Of a DNA stretch of 64,000 nt, positions 17,907 to 26,554 are shown piece by piece. How positions within the stretch are numbered: position 1 is the stretch's first letter; each line of letters begins with the position of its first letter. Source of the stretch: Actinomadura terrae (GTDB lineage Bacteria > Actinomycetota > Actinomycetes > Streptosporangiales > Streptosporangiaceae); the NCBI RefSeq assembly GCF_022751215.1, contig NZ_JAICDG010000001.1, forward strand, positions 806,001 to 870,000, in the 5' to 3' direction. Position numbers and translations under genes: made by a program. A model generated the notes under the pieces. It did no database searches and was not told the DNA's origin. It saw only the letters and a list, made by a program, of their open reading frames with translations.

Positions 17907-18976
17907 AAGCCCTCTTGGCGGTCGAGGCGCATACGGCCGCCGATGTGCGGTAAGTCCAGGAAGGTGCGGATGCCGGGCGGGGCCGCGCACACCACCGGGA
18001 TCGCGTTGAGCGCGTGGCACGCGGCCGCCGACAGCGGGTCGGTGATCCAGTCGTCGCCGGTCGTCAGCGTGACCGACGGCATGCCGTGCACACGCACCGC
18101 GTAGCCGGGCGGCCCCCACAGCGGCAGCCGCGCGGCGTCCGCCTTGTGGATCGCCTCGATCGTCAGGACGGGACGTCCCGCCGCGATGCCGTTGAACGTC
18201 CAGCGGGCCGCCGCGACCGTGCCGCGCGGGATCAGCCCGGACGCGATGCGCAGGTCGGCGCCCGCGACGCGGTGGTCGACGTCCACGTCGACCTCGTCCA
18301 GGTCGATGTGCAGCCCGGCCGCCATCAGGTGCAGGCTCTCGGAGTACAGCGACCGCATCGCGGTCCGGGCGGGCCGGAGCGCGCGCAGGTAGGTCTCCTC
18401 GTCCTTCCCGAACCCGATCATGCGGTGGACCATCGGCCAGGACGGGTGCCGGGCGAGGTCGTTGCACTCGCGCGCGTACACGTGCGAGATCCCGCACGAC
18501 ATCCGCGACAGCATCAGCGGCAGGACGTCCGCCATGAAGCCCCGGTTGATCCCGCAGCCGTGCAGCGACGTGCGGCCGCGCTTGCACGCCTGCTCCAGCT
18601 CGTTCACCAGGAACGGGCCGTGCGCCGCAGGGTAGACGAGCCCGTTCATCGAAATGACGTTCTTGCCGGACGACAGCAGCGCGCAGACCGTGTCGAGGTC
18701 GGCGTAGGGGTCGCCGGTGGGGCCCGGCGCGTAGACGACGCAGTCGGCGTCCAGGTCGAGGATGTCGGTCAGCTCGCGGGTCGCGGTGATCCCGGTGGTC
18801 GGGCGCCCGGCGAGCACGCCCGCGTCCACGCCCTCCTTGGCGGGGCTGTGCACCCAGACCCCGGCCAGCTCCAGGCGGCGATGGTCCAGGACACCCCGCA
18901 GCACCCGGGCTCCGAGTGCTCCGGTCGCCCACTGCACCACGCGGAGCGGGCGGGGACTGGCGTCGGCGGAACTCAT
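17903..18976 (-). CDS. NAD(P)-dependent dehydrogenase of the dihydrodipicolinate-reductase-like family
   Basis: Protein of 357 residues. ATG at 18976 has GGAGG about 10 bases upstream. The N-terminus is a Rossmann dinucleotide fold (LRVVQWATGALGARVLRGVLDHRRLELAGVWVHS) typical of the DapB N-domain superfamily. Later motifs (CVVYAPG, GKNVISMNGLVYPA, GCGINRGFMADVLPLMLS) match the actinobacterial dihydrodipicolinate-reductase-like group related to 2,4-diaminopentanoate dehydrogenase. It is not the lysine-pathway DapB, which is shorter. Divergent from an SDR gene; both may act in one catabolic pathway, though nothing in the sequence fixes the substrate. Confidence 0.8.
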   Translation of the reverse strand: MSSADASPRPLRVVQWATGALGARVLRGVLDHRRLELAGVWVHSPAKEGVDAGVLAGRPTTGITATRELTDILDLDADCVVYAPGPTGDPYADLDTVCALLSSGKNVISMNGLVYPAAHGPFLVNELEQACKRGRTSLHGCGINRGFMADVLPLMLSRMSCGISHVYARECNDLARHPSWPMVHRMIGFGKDEETYLRALRPARTAMRSLYSESLHLMAAGLHIDLDEVDVDVDHRVAGADLRIASGLIPRGTVAAARWTFNGIAAGRPVLTIEAIHKADAARLPLWGPPGYAVRVHGMPSVTLTTGDDWITDPLSAAACHALNAIPVVCAAPPGIRTFLDLPHIGGRMRLDRQEGF

Positions 18977-19240
18977 CGAGGCGTGACCTCCGGTGCTCCG
19001 TCGCGGCGGCGGGATACCGCGATGGGTGTGGAGACTACGCGGAAAGGACGGCGAAATGCGGTAATCGTCGCAACTTTCTAGGAAGCCGCAGCGTGCGCGG
19101 GGCGCACCCGCCGCACGTGCACGGGATGCGAGACCGAGCGGGATTCGGTTAGCTGGTGCCACCGGGTGGGCCCGTGTCCGGGGTGCGGCCGATGCGGTGG
19201 TGAGAGCCCGTGAGCAAAGACAGCGACTGAGGAGACTGGG

Positions 19241-20143
19241 ATGGCGGAACTGCGCTTCGACGGCCGGGTCGCGGTCGTGACGGGGGCGGGGCACGGCCTC
19301 GGCCGGCGGCACGCGCTGGAGCTCGCCGCGCGCGGCGCCCGGGTGGTCGTCAACGACCTCGGCGGCGACCGGTCCGGCGTCGGCGCGTCCGCCGGGCCCG
19401 CGCGGGAGGTCGTGGACGAGATCGCCGCGGCCGGCGGCGAGGCCGTCGCCGACGCGGGCGACGTCGCGACGGTCGAGGGCGCGCGGGCGATCGTCCAGAC
19501 GGCGCTGGAGGCGTTCGGCCGGATCGACATCGTCGTCAACAACGCGGGCATCCTGCGCGACCGCTCGTTCAAGAACATGACGCCGGAGGAGTTCGACGCG
19601 GTCATCGCCGTCCACCTGCGCGGATCGTTCCTGGTCACCAGCGCCGCGTGGCCGCACCTGCGCGAGCGGGGCTACGGCCGCGTCGTCAACACCTCGTCCC
19701 CGGCGGGCCTGTTCGGCAACTTCGGCCAGGCCAACTACGCGGCGGCCAAGATGGGCCTCGTCGGGCTCACCAGGACGCTCGCGCAGGAGGGCGCCAAGTA
19801 CGGCATCGGGGTCAACGCGATCGCGCCGCTCGCCTGGACGCGGATGACCGAGGACCTGCTGCCCGCCGAGTTCGCGGACCGGCTCGGCCCCGACCAGGTC
19901 GCGCCGCTGGTCGCCTACCTCGTCCACGAGGACAACGCGGCGACCGGCGAGGTCTACACGGTCGGCGGCGGCCGGGTCGCGAAGGTCTTCGTGGCGGAGG
20001 GGCCGGGATACGTCCAGGCGGGCACGCTGTCGGCCGAGGACGTCCGCGACAACTGGGCCGCGATCAACGCCGCCGAGCCGATCACCGTGCCCCGGAACAT
20101 GGGCGAGCAGATGGCGCCCCTAATCCAGCAGGTTTCTGGCTGA
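19241..20143 (+). CDS. SDR-family oxidoreductase (MFE-2 / 3-hydroxyacyl-CoA dehydrogenase-like)
   Basis: Classical-type short-chain dehydrogenase of 300 residues. ATG follows GAGGAGACTGGG. Cofactor motif VTGAGHGLGRRHALELAARGARVVVNDLGGD; catalytic region NTSSPAGLFGNFGQANYAAAKMGLVG gives Ser and the YxxxK pair. The longer first loop after NDLGGD and the C-terminal VGGGRVAKVFVAEGPGY segment are characteristic of the dehydrogenase domain of peroxisomal MFE-2-like proteins, so a 3-hydroxyacyl-CoA or steroid-type substrate is likely. Ends at a convergent gap holding a hairpin and repeat copy A. Confidence 0.88.
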   Translation: MAELRFDGRVAVVTGAGHGLGRRHALELAARGARVVVNDLGGDRSGVGASAGPAREVVDEIAAAGGEAVADAGDVATVEGARAIVQTALEAFGRIDIVVNNAGILRDRSFKNMTPEEFDAVIAVHLRGSFLVTSAAWPHLRERGYGRVVNTSSPAGLFGNFGQANYAAAKMGLVGLTRTLAQEGAKYGIGVNAIAPLAWTRMTEDLLPAEFADRLGPDQVAPLVAYLVHEDNAATGEVYTVGGGRVAKVFVAEGPGYVQAGTLSAEDVRDNWAAINAAEPITVPRNMGEQMAPLIQQVSG

Positions 20144-20169
20144 GAAGGGCCTCGTGACCGGCCGGACCG

Positions 20170-20207
20170 GCGGGACGGGGGCGGACCAGTTCCCACCGCC
20201 GTCCCGC
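20170..20207 (+). terminator. Hairpin after the SDR gene
   Basis: GCGGGACGG (20170-20178) pairs with CCGTCCCGC (20199-20207), 26 bases after the SDR stop and just before repeat copy A. Confidence 0.5.
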
Positions 20208-20228
20208 GCGGCCGGGCTTCGACGTGGC

Positions 20229-20331
20229 CCCACCGGGAAGATCGCGAAGCGATTCCGTGCCCGCCAAGGCACGGTCACCGCCCGAGCCGCCAGGCGAGGG
20301 CGGTGGGCCGGGATTTCATGAACACAGTCAG
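20229..20331. repeat. Dispersed structured repeat, copy A
   Basis: Shares with copies B and C the blocks CCGGGAAGATCGCGAAGCGAT, the invariant loop GAGCCGCCAGGCGA (20284-20297) and a terminal AACACAGTCAG. The loop is closed by CACCGCCC/GGGCGGTG (20276-20283 / 20298-20305), different bases from copies B and C but still paired. A smaller ATCGC-GAA-GCGAT hairpin lies at 20241-20253. Its right edge contains the stop codon of the CbiX-like gene. Confidence 0.8.
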
Positions 20332-21173
20332 CCGGCCAGCGCGGTCGCCAGCGCCTCGACGTAGCGGAGGGCGGCGAGGCGGGCCAGCGCCGGGTGGGCG
20401 CCGAGGGGGCCGGAGTGGGCGGCGCCGATGGCGGCGGCCGCGGGCGCGACGTACTCCCACTCTGGTTCGAGGCCGATGAGGTGGGGCGCGAGGGCCACCG
20501 AGGCGGCGCCGGACGCGCGGAGCTGGTCGGCGGCGCCCCGGACGGCGGCCTCGTCGCCGAGGGAGGCGGTGAAGACCGGCGCGGCGAGCCGGGAGGCCAG
20601 CAGGACGCTGGTGACCTCGGCCTGCCGGACGGCGTAGGCGTCGCCCGGGGTGGCGACGACGAAGCCGGACGCGCCGGTCACCATCGTCATCATCCTGATC
20701 CGGTCGGCGCGGGCGAGGCCGGCGTCGGCGAGGCGGTCGTGCAGCGCCTCGGCGATGAGCGGGTGCGGGCCGAGCGGCTCGGCCGCGACCATGGGCACGG
20801 GCGCGGCGGCGACGGCGGCGCGGACGGCCGACTCCAGCGCCGGGTCGGGCCCGGTGGACATGGGGACGACGACGGCGGCGGGCTCGTCGGGCTCGCCCTG
20901 GGTCAGTCCGGCGAGGACGGCGGGCAGGCCCGCCTCGTCGCCTTCGACGTAACCGACGTGCGCGGGCTGGCCGGTGTGCTCGATCTCGACGAGCCGGGCG
21001 AGCTCCGCGGCGATCTCGGTACCGGCCCGCCGGGCGGCGCCGGGGACGGCGAGGACGAGTGTGGGGGATCCGGGGGGCAGCAGGAAGGACTCGTCGCCGC
21101 GATGTCGCCCGCCGCGCGGTGTGCGGCGGCGTCGCGACGGGAGTGCCTCGGATGCCTGGCTTTCGGGACTCAC
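20328..21173 (-). CDS. CbiX-like (sirohydrochlorin chelatase-fold) protein, probably non-catalytic
   Basis: Protein of 281 residues starting at GTG 21173. Two CbiX/CbiK-type half-domains are recognisable: PTLVLAVPGAARRAGTEIAAELARLVE and LLASRLAAPVFTASLGDEAAVRGAADQLRASGAASVALAPHLIG, with the typical LGPHPLIAEALHDRLADAG helix. In active chelatases the first strand ends in AHGS and the metal is held by two histidines. Here the first motif reads VPGAAR and the second half of the first domain reads VVPMSTG, so the usual metal ligands are gone. The role is unclear; it may bind a tetrapyrrole or metal without inserting it. Its TGA stop lies in repeat copy A. Confidence 0.65.
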   Translation of the reverse strand: MSPESQASEALPSRRRRTPRGGRHRGDESFLLPPGSPTLVLAVPGAARRAGTEIAAELARLVEIEHTGQPAHVGYVEGDEAGLPAVLAGLTQGEPDEPAAVVVPMSTGPDPALESAVRAAVAAAPVPMVAAEPLGPHPLIAEALHDRLADAGLARADRIRMMTMVTGASGFVVATPGDAYAVRQAEVTSVLLASRLAAPVFTASLGDEAAVRGAADQLRASGAASVALAPHLIGLEPEWEYVAPAAAAIGAAHSGPLGAHPALARLAALRYVEALATALAG

Positions 21174-21730
21174 GGCGGGAATCGTAACGCCCCCGGGCCC
21201 GGGAGTCGGCCTTCCGCCCTGGCCGGACCTGCTTCGCGGCGCGTCCGGCGCACCGCCGTTCCCGCCCCTGTCACTGCCTGTATAGATCGTCGATCTCCTT
21301 CCCGTGTCGTCGCGCCCGCGTCGCCGGACGGCTGTGCCCGTGGCTGTTCTGTCGGCGCCGTTCCGCCGGCGCCGTCGAATGTTGAGCGAAGCAGCAGAGT
21401 ATGTCGCATTCCGCTCCCCGGCACAGGGGGAAATGAACTATCTTGTTCGGATTTGCCGTTATCTCATTCGAACAGTGTCTTCGAACGGCGTCCCCACGGG
21501 CTGGCGTGGCTCCTCGCCGGTGGTACGGCGTTCGCCGCATGAACGCTCAATAGCGGCAACTCGCACGAATGTGACGAAGGGGTTGCGGTGCCGACAAGGG
21601 GCGCCTTTATGATCGCAGCACCCCGCGAGCCGGCCCGAGGGACCGCCAGGGGAGGGCACCCGGCTTCGGGGGGCTCGGGGGCGATCCGGCCTCGGGGAGG
21701 ACGTCCGGCGAACGGGGATGAGGGAACGCG
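21174..21730. other. 557-base intergenic region upstream of the conservon
   Basis: No gene is supported. Clearly less GC-rich from about 21280 to 21620. TGTTCG (21444-21449) and CGAACA (21469-21474) form a spaced inverted repeat, followed by a further TTCGAAC near 21483. It should contain divergent promoters for the CbiX-like gene and the conservon. Confidence 0.5.
21583..21613 (+). promoter_or_regulatory. Candidate promoter of the conservon
   Basis: TTGCGG (21583-21588) and TATGAT (21608-21613) with a 19-base spacer, about 120 bases before the first conservon gene. The spacer is longer than ideal, so this is tentative. Confidence 0.3.
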
Positions 21731-22144
21731 ATGACGCACAACACCGTGTCCGGTGAGCTCAACTGGCTGCTCAACGACTTCGCCGACCGCGTCACGACCG
21801 TCCGGCAGGCGGTGATCCTGTCCCGGGACGGGCTGGCGGTCGCCGCGTCCAGCGAGCTCGGCCGCGAGGACGCCGAGCACCTGTCCGCGCTGGCCTCCGG
21901 CGTGCAGAGCCTCGCGCGGGGCGCCGGGCGGCACTTCGCGGGCGGCAACGTCCGCCAGACGATCATCGAGATGGACGCGCTGCTGCTGTTCGTGACCGCC
22001 GCGGGCGACGGCACCTGCCTCGCCGTGCTCGCCGAGGCCGAGGCCGACGCGGGCCTGGTCGCCTACGAGATGGCGGTGCTGGTCAAGCGGGTCGGCCAGC
22101 ACCTTCAGGCCAACCCGCGGTTCGGCACCGCCGACCGCTACTGA
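21731..22144 (+). CDS. cvnB: Roadblock/LC7 domain protein (first CvnB-like copy)
   Basis: 137 residues. One roadblock/LC7 domain: ELNWLLNDFADRVTTVRQAVILSRDGLAVAASS, then DAEHLSALASGVQSLARGAGRHFAGG and an end YEMAVLVKRVGQHL. In conservons CvnB binds the membrane kinase-like CvnA and the GTPase CvnD, and resembles MglB, the GTPase-activating protein for MglA. ATG at 21731 follows GGGATGAGGGA. It is followed 33 bases later by a CvnD gene, with no CvnA or CvnC in this sub-unit. It is strongly similar to the second copy at 25570. Confidence 0.9.
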   Translation: MTHNTVSGELNWLLNDFADRVTTVRQAVILSRDGLAVAASSELGREDAEHLSALASGVQSLARGAGRHFAGGNVRQTIIEMDALLLFVTAAGDGTCLAVLAEAEADAGLVAYEMAVLVKRVGQHLQANPRFGTADRY

Positions 22145-22177
22145 CCGGGCGCGCCCGCGCGCCGCAAGGAGGTGCCC

Positions 22178-22846
22178 ATGGTCTCCACGGTCGCGGTGGA
22201 GCCCGAGCGACCCGAAGGGCCGGTCAGCACGAAGATCCTCATCGCCGGCGGGTTCGGCGTGGGGAAGACGACGATGGTGGGCTCGGTCAGCGAGATCAGG
22301 CCGCTGCACACCGAGGAGCCGCTGACCGAGCGCGGCGTGCTCGTGGACGACACCACCGGCGTCGGCGCCAAGACGACCACGACCGTCGCGATGGACTTCG
22401 GCCGGATCACGCTGTCGGAGCGGCTGCTGCTCTACCTGTTCGGCACGCCGGGCCAGGACCGGTTCTGGTTCATGTGGGACGAGCTGGCGACCGGCGCGAT
22501 CGGCGCCGTCGTGCTCGCCGACACCCGGCGGCTGCCCGCGTGCTTCCCCGCCGTCGACTACTTCGAGCGGCGGTCGCTGCCGTTCGTCGTCGCGGTCAAC
22601 TGCTTCGACGGCGCGGAGCGGCACCGCCCCGAGGACGTCGCGGACGCGCTGGACCTCGACCCCGGCGTCCCGGTGGTGCTGTGCGACGTCCGCCGCCGCG
22701 AGTCGTCGAAGAGGGTGCTCATCGCCCTGATGGAACACGTCCTGGCCTGCGCGGAGTCCAGGCAGGCGAGCAGGGAGGCGGCCGGGGAGGCCGGTGGGGA
22801 GGAGGCGGGCGGGGCGTCCGGGGCAGGGCCTGCGCCCGCGGGCTGA
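22178..22846 (+). CDS. cvnD: Conservon GTP-binding protein (first CvnD-like copy)
   Basis: 222 residues. ATG at 22178 is chosen (AAGGAGG 5 bases upstream). G-domain motifs: P-loop GGFGVGKTT, switch region KTTTTVAMDFGRITL, G3 FGTPGQDRFWFMWDE and VNCFDG where classical GTPases have NKxD. This is the ATP/GTP-binding family of conservon D proteins. The last ~25 residues are Ala/Gly/Glu-rich and absent from the second copy. Expected to cycle nucleotide under control of the adjacent roadblock protein at the membrane. Confidence 0.9.
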   Translation: MVSTVAVEPERPEGPVSTKILIAGGFGVGKTTMVGSVSEIRPLHTEEPLTERGVLVDDTTGVGAKTTTTVAMDFGRITLSERLLLYLFGTPGQDRFWFMWDELATGAIGAVVLADTRRLPACFPAVDYFERRSLPFVVAVNCFDGAERHRPEDVADALDLDPGVPVVLCDVRRRESSKRVLIALMEHVLACAESRQASREAAGEAGGEEAGGASGAGPAPAG

Positions 22847-22967
22847 CGATCATCCGTGCGGTCCCCGTGAACCTTTGACGTAGTAGGCTCCGGCAGACCC
22901 CCGTACACCCCGCATCGGGAGGTTTCACAGTATGTCCCACTCATCGGCACCACCGAAGGCCGTCCAC

Positions 22968-23027
22968 GTGAGCGCCGTTCAGGTGTGCGCCGACCGTGTG
23001 AGCGCCGACCGTGTGAGCGGGGGCCGC
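22968..23027 (+). repeat. 15-bp tandem repeat before cvnA, 4 units
   Basis: Units at 22968, 22983, 22998 and 23013 share GTGAGCGCCGACCGT with few changes; units 2 and 3 differ by one base. The array ends 6 bases before the preferred GTG start of cvnA and is open in the same frame from 22985. Confidence 0.75.
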
Positions 23028-23032
23028 GCGCC

Positions 23033-25573
23033 GTGAGGGCGCTCCGCTTCTCCTCCATCCGGTCGAGGATCACGCTGCTGGTCCTCGTGCCGCTACTCGC
23101 GCTCGCCTCGCTGTGGGTGTTCGTCACGAGCATCACCTACGGGGACGCGCGGCAGCTCCTCCAGGCGCGGGAGTTCCAGAACAAGTCGGTGCTGCCCACG
23201 CAGCGGCTCGTCGACGCGTTGCAGAAGGAGCGGCGGCTGTCGCTGGCCGAGCTCGGCGGCGCGCGGACGTCCGACCGGAGCCAGATGCGCACGCAGCGGC
23301 AGGCGACGGACGAGGCGCGGGAAGAGGTGCGGCGGGGGAGCAGGGACGGGAGCATGCGCGGGGCGATCCAGCCCGAGATCGTCCGGCGGATCGACGCGTT
23401 CGTCGCGCGGATGGGCTCGCTGGAGGCGACCCGCCGCGCGGTGGACGAGCGGGTCGTCGGCCGCGACCGGGCGCTGCGCGAGTACTCCGACCTCATCGAC
23501 GCGGGCTTCGGCGTGTACAACGCCACGACGCCGGGCAACGGCGCCATCACCGCCGACGCGCGGACGCTGACCTCGATCGGCCGCGCCCGCGAGTTCCTCG
23601 CGCGTGAGGACGCGCTGCTCACCGGCGCGCTCGCGGCCGGGAACCTCACGCCCGCCGAGCGCGGGGAGTTCGCGCAGCTCGTCGGCGCGCAGCGGATGCT
23701 CTACGCCGACACGGCGCCGAACCTCCCGGCCGGCGGCCGCGCCCGCTACGAGGCGATCGCGACGTCGCCGATGGCCGTCCGGCTGCGGACGCTTGAGGAC
23801 CAGGTCATCCGCGGCGACGAACCGGCCCCGGCGAAGACGCGCGGAAACCGCGCGAACGGGCAGGGCGGACAGGGCGGACAGAGCGGGCAGGGCGCCGCGC
23901 GCGGCGCGGAGCGGGCGCAGCCGGTCGACGCGTCCGTCTGGCGGTCGGTCGCCGACACCGTCAACGGCCGCCTCTACGACTTCGAGAACACGGCGCTGGA
24001 CGACGTCATCGACCACGCCCACGGCATCGCGGTCGGCCTCCTGCTGCGGCTGGCGCTCGCCGGGGGCCTCGGCCTGCTCGCGGTGGTGCTGTCCACCTAT
24101 ATCGCGGTGCGCGTCGCGCGCCGGCTGCTGCGCGAGTGCCGGACGCTCGCGGGCGGCGTCGTCGACTTCACCCGGCAGCGGCTGCCGCTGATCGCCGCGC
24201 AGGTGCGCGCCGGGAAGGCCGCCGAGGCCGAGCCGCAACCCGAGGTCGAGTACCGGATCAGCGAGATCCGGCAGATCGCCGACTCCTTCGACCGCGCCCG
24301 CGAGGCCGTGCTGCGCGCCGCCGCCGGCGAGGTCGCCGCGCGGCGCGGGATCAGCGAGGTCTTCGTCAACCTCGCCCGCCGCAACCAGGCGCTGCTGCAC
24401 CGCCAGCTCAGCCTGCTCGACACGATGGAGCGGCGCACCGAGGACCCGGCCGAGCTGTCGGACCTGTTCCGGCTCGACCACCTCGCGACCCGCATGCGGC
24501 GGCACGCCGAGGGCCTGGTGATCCTCGCGGGCAAGACCGCCGGGCGCGGCTGGCGGCGTCCCGTCCCGCTGGTGGACGTGGTGCGCGGCGCCGTCGCCGA
24601 GGTCGAGGACTACCCGCGCGTCCGCGTCCAGCCGCTGCCCCGGGTCGCGCTGCTCGGCTCCGCGGTCGCCGACGCCATCCACCTGCTCGCCGAGGTCGTG
24701 GAGAACGCCACGACGTTCTCGCCGCCGCAGTCGCCGGTGCGGGTCAGCGGGCACCCCGTCGCGAGCGGCTTCGCGATCGAGGTCGAGGACCGCGGGCTCG
24801 GGATGACCGACGAGGCGCTGCGCGCCGCGAACGCGCGGCTGGCCGAGCCGCCGGAGTTCGACCCGTCCGACAGCGCGCAGCTCGGGCTGTTCGTCGTCGG
24901 ACGGCTCGCCGAGCGGCACGACATCCAGGTCACGCTGCGCCAGTCGCCCTACGGCGGCACCACCGCGATCGTGCTGTTCCCCGGCTCGCTCATCGTCGAG
25001 GCTGCCCAGCCCGAGGTCGGGCGCCGCGCCACCGGCCCGATCGAGGCCGTGTCCCAGGCGGCTCCGGCGCTGTCGGCGTCCGCGCGTCCGCGGACCGACC
25101 AGAGCGGCGTCGTGCGCCTCGTGGCCGACTCCGGCTCCGCCGCTTCCGCGCCCGCTCCAGGTCCCGCGCCCGTCGCGCCGGTGCCGCCCGCGCGTCCCAA
25201 GCCTGAGCCTGCGGCGGACGAGCCGCCCGCGGCGCCTCCCAAGGAGGGCGAGCTGCCCAAGCGGCGGCGGCAGTCGCACCTCGCGCCGCAGCTCAAGCAG
25301 CGGGTGGACGAGCATCTCGCCGAGCGGGACCGGCGGCCCGAACCGACGATGCCGCTGTCCGCCCCCGTACCGGCGGACGCGGAGCCGCAGCCGGCGGGCA
25401 CAGGATCAGGAGGCGGGGCCGCCGCACCGGACGAGCCGGAGGCGGGCGACGCCCGCTCGCCTGAGGCGCTGCGCTCGATGATGTCCGCCATGCAGGACGG
25501 GTGGCGGCGCGGCAGGCACGAGGCCGCCGAGACCGGGCCGAACCAAGGCGACCAGGAGGACGACACCCGATGA
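23033..25573 (+). CDS. cvnA: Conservon histidine-kinase-like membrane sensor
   Basis: 846 residues. Two membrane helices (ITLLVLVPLLALASLWVFV near residue 10 and IAVGLLLRLALAGGLGLLAVVLSTYIAV near 330) enclose an extracytoplasmic nitrate/nitrite-sensor-like helical domain. The cytosolic part holds the LARRNQALLHRQLSLLDTMERR region and a HATPase_c domain with VVENATTFSPPQSPVRV (N box) and VEDRGLGM (G1). The C-terminal ~200 residues are Pro/Ala-rich and disordered. CvnA proteins scaffold CvnB, C and D at the membrane. Start taken at GTG 23033; GTG 22985 in frame is an alternative that would read through the tandem repeat. The stop overlaps the next start (ATGA). Confidence 0.9.
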   Translation: MRALRFSSIRSRITLLVLVPLLALASLWVFVTSITYGDARQLLQAREFQNKSVLPTQRLVDALQKERRLSLAELGGARTSDRSQMRTQRQATDEAREEVRRGSRDGSMRGAIQPEIVRRIDAFVARMGSLEATRRAVDERVVGRDRALREYSDLIDAGFGVYNATTPGNGAITADARTLTSIGRAREFLAREDALLTGALAAGNLTPAERGEFAQLVGAQRMLYADTAPNLPAGGRARYEAIATSPMAVRLRTLEDQVIRGDEPAPAKTRGNRANGQGGQGGQSGQGAARGAERAQPVDASVWRSVADTVNGRLYDFENTALDDVIDHAHGIAVGLLLRLALAGGLGLLAVVLSTYIAVRVARRLLRECRTLAGGVVDFTRQRLPLIAAQVRAGKAAEAEPQPEVEYRISEIRQIADSFDRAREAVLRAAAGEVAARRGISEVFVNLARRNQALLHRQLSLLDTMERRTEDPAELSDLFRLDHLATRMRRHAEGLVILAGKTAGRGWRRPVPLVDVVRGAVAEVEDYPRVRVQPLPRVALLGSAVADAIHLLAEVVENATTFSPPQSPVRVSGHPVASGFAIEVEDRGLGMTDEALRAANARLAEPPEFDPSDSAQLGLFVVGRLAERHDIQVTLRQSPYGGTTAIVLFPGSLIVEAAQPEVGRRATGPIEAVSQAAPALSASARPRTDQSGVVRLVADSGSAASAPAPGPAPVAPVPPARPKPEPAADEPPAAPPKEGELPKRRRQSHLAPQLKQRVDEHLAERDRRPEPTMPLSAPVPADAEPQPAGTGSGGGAAAPDEPEAGDARSPEALRSMMSAMQDGWRRGRHEAAETGPNQGDQEDDTR

Positions 25574-26016
25574 CAGATGCCCAGCACTCCGGCACGGAGG
25601 TCCAGGGCGGAGGCGGCGGCGAGCTGAACTGGCTGCTCGACAGCCTCGTCCAGCGGGTCACGCCGGTGCGGAACGCGGTGGTGCTGTCGAGTGACGGCCT
25701 GCGCATCGCCGCCTCGCGCGGTCTGGAGCGCGAGGAGTCCGACCATCTGGCGGCGGTCGCCGCGAGCTTCCAGAGCCTCGCGCGCAGCGCCGGGGAGTCG
25801 TTCGGCGGCGGGCCGGTCCGGCAGACGATCGTCGAGATGGAGTCGTCGTTCCTGTTCGTCACCGCCGCCGGGCAGGGCGCGTGCCTCGCCGTCCTCGCCG
25901 CCGGGGACGCCGACCTCGGGATCATCGCCTACGAGATGGCGATGCTGGTCACCCGGGTCGGGCAGCACCTGTCGGCGAACCCGCGCACCGCCGCGTCCGA
26001 GCCGGGCGGCGTGTGA
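25570..26016 (+). CDS. cvnB: Roadblock/LC7 domain protein (second CvnB)
   Basis: 148 residues, ATG at 25570 overlapping the cvnA stop. Same domain as the first copy: ELNWLLDSLVQRVTPVRNAVVLSSDGLRIAASRG, SDHLAAVAASFQSLARSAGESFGGG, YEMAMLVTRVGQHLSANPRT. Being translationally coupled to cvnA, it is the likelier direct partner of this sensor. Confidence 0.93.
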   Translation: MTDAQHSGTEVQGGGGGELNWLLDSLVQRVTPVRNAVVLSSDGLRIAASRGLEREESDHLAAVAASFQSLARSAGESFGGGPVRQTIVEMESSFLFVTAAGQGACLAVLAAGDADLGIIAYEMAMLVTRVGQHLSANPRTAASEPGGV

Positions 26017-26017
26017 G

Positions 26018-26554
26018 GTGGACGGCGGACACTCTCCCGGGCCGCCCGCGCCCGGGAACGACGAGACGGAACCCGGCGAGACCGGTGCCGTGGAACCCGG
26101 TGCCGTAGAACCCGGTGCTGTGGGTCCCGGTGCGGCGGGGCATGGCGCCAGGCACGGCGCGGCGGGGACGGCGTGGTTCGACGACGCGGCCGGTCCCGTC
26201 GTGCGCCCCTACGCGCTCACGGGCGGGCGGACGCACTACGACGGCGTCGAGTTCGACCTCGTCTCGCTGGTCACCAGCGTCGTCCCGGCGGAGCCCGCCG
26301 ACGACCCGTCCGCGGCGCCCGGGCCCCCGTGGGCGCGGGAGCCGGAACATGAATTGATCTTGGAGCTTTGCCGCACACCGTTGTCGGTGGCCGAGATAGC
26401 GTCGGATCTGGAACTCCCCCTCGGGGTGGTCCGCGTCCTGCTCGGCGACCTTCTCGATCACTCGCTGATCCAGGTCCGTCCCCCCGCGCCGGTGGCGCAG
26501 TTCCCCAGCGAGCGCGTACTCAAGGAAGTGATCGATGGAATCCGTGCGCTCTGA
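26018..26554 (+). CDS. cvnC: DUF742 protein (CvnC)
   Basis: 178 residues from GTG 26018, two bases after the cvnB stop. The C-terminal ~110 residues are DUF742: VVRPYALTGGRTHYDGVEFDLVSLV, then ELILELCRTPLSVAEIASDLELPLGVVRVLLGDLLDHSLIQV, a winged-helix-like fold. The N-terminal ~50 residues consist of a GAVEP pentapeptide repeat and a Gly/His-rich stretch, probably a flexible linker. It overlaps the following GTPase gene by 20 bases. CvnC is part of the CvnA-D complex; its activity is unknown. Confidence 0.9.
   Translation: MDGGHSPGPPAPGNDETEPGETGAVEPGAVEPGAVGPGAAGHGARHGAAGTAWFDDAAGPVVRPYALTGGRTHYDGVEFDLVSLVTSVVPAEPADDPSAAPGPPWAREPEHELILELCRTPLSVAEIASDLELPLGVVRVLLGDLLDHSLIQVRPPAPVAQFPSERVLKEVIDGIRAL
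26084..26158 (+). repeat. 15-bp tandem repeat inside cvnC, about 5 units
   Basis: Units at 26084, 26099, 26114, 26129 and 26144 begin GGTGC or GGCGC. The first two differ by one base and encode GAVEP; later units drift to GAVGP, GAAGH and GARHG. Confidence 0.75.

Noticed and set aside
23093..25315. 740-codon open frame antisense to cvnA
   Set aside because: Same GC artefact. cvnA has clear domains, and the antisense product matches no family.
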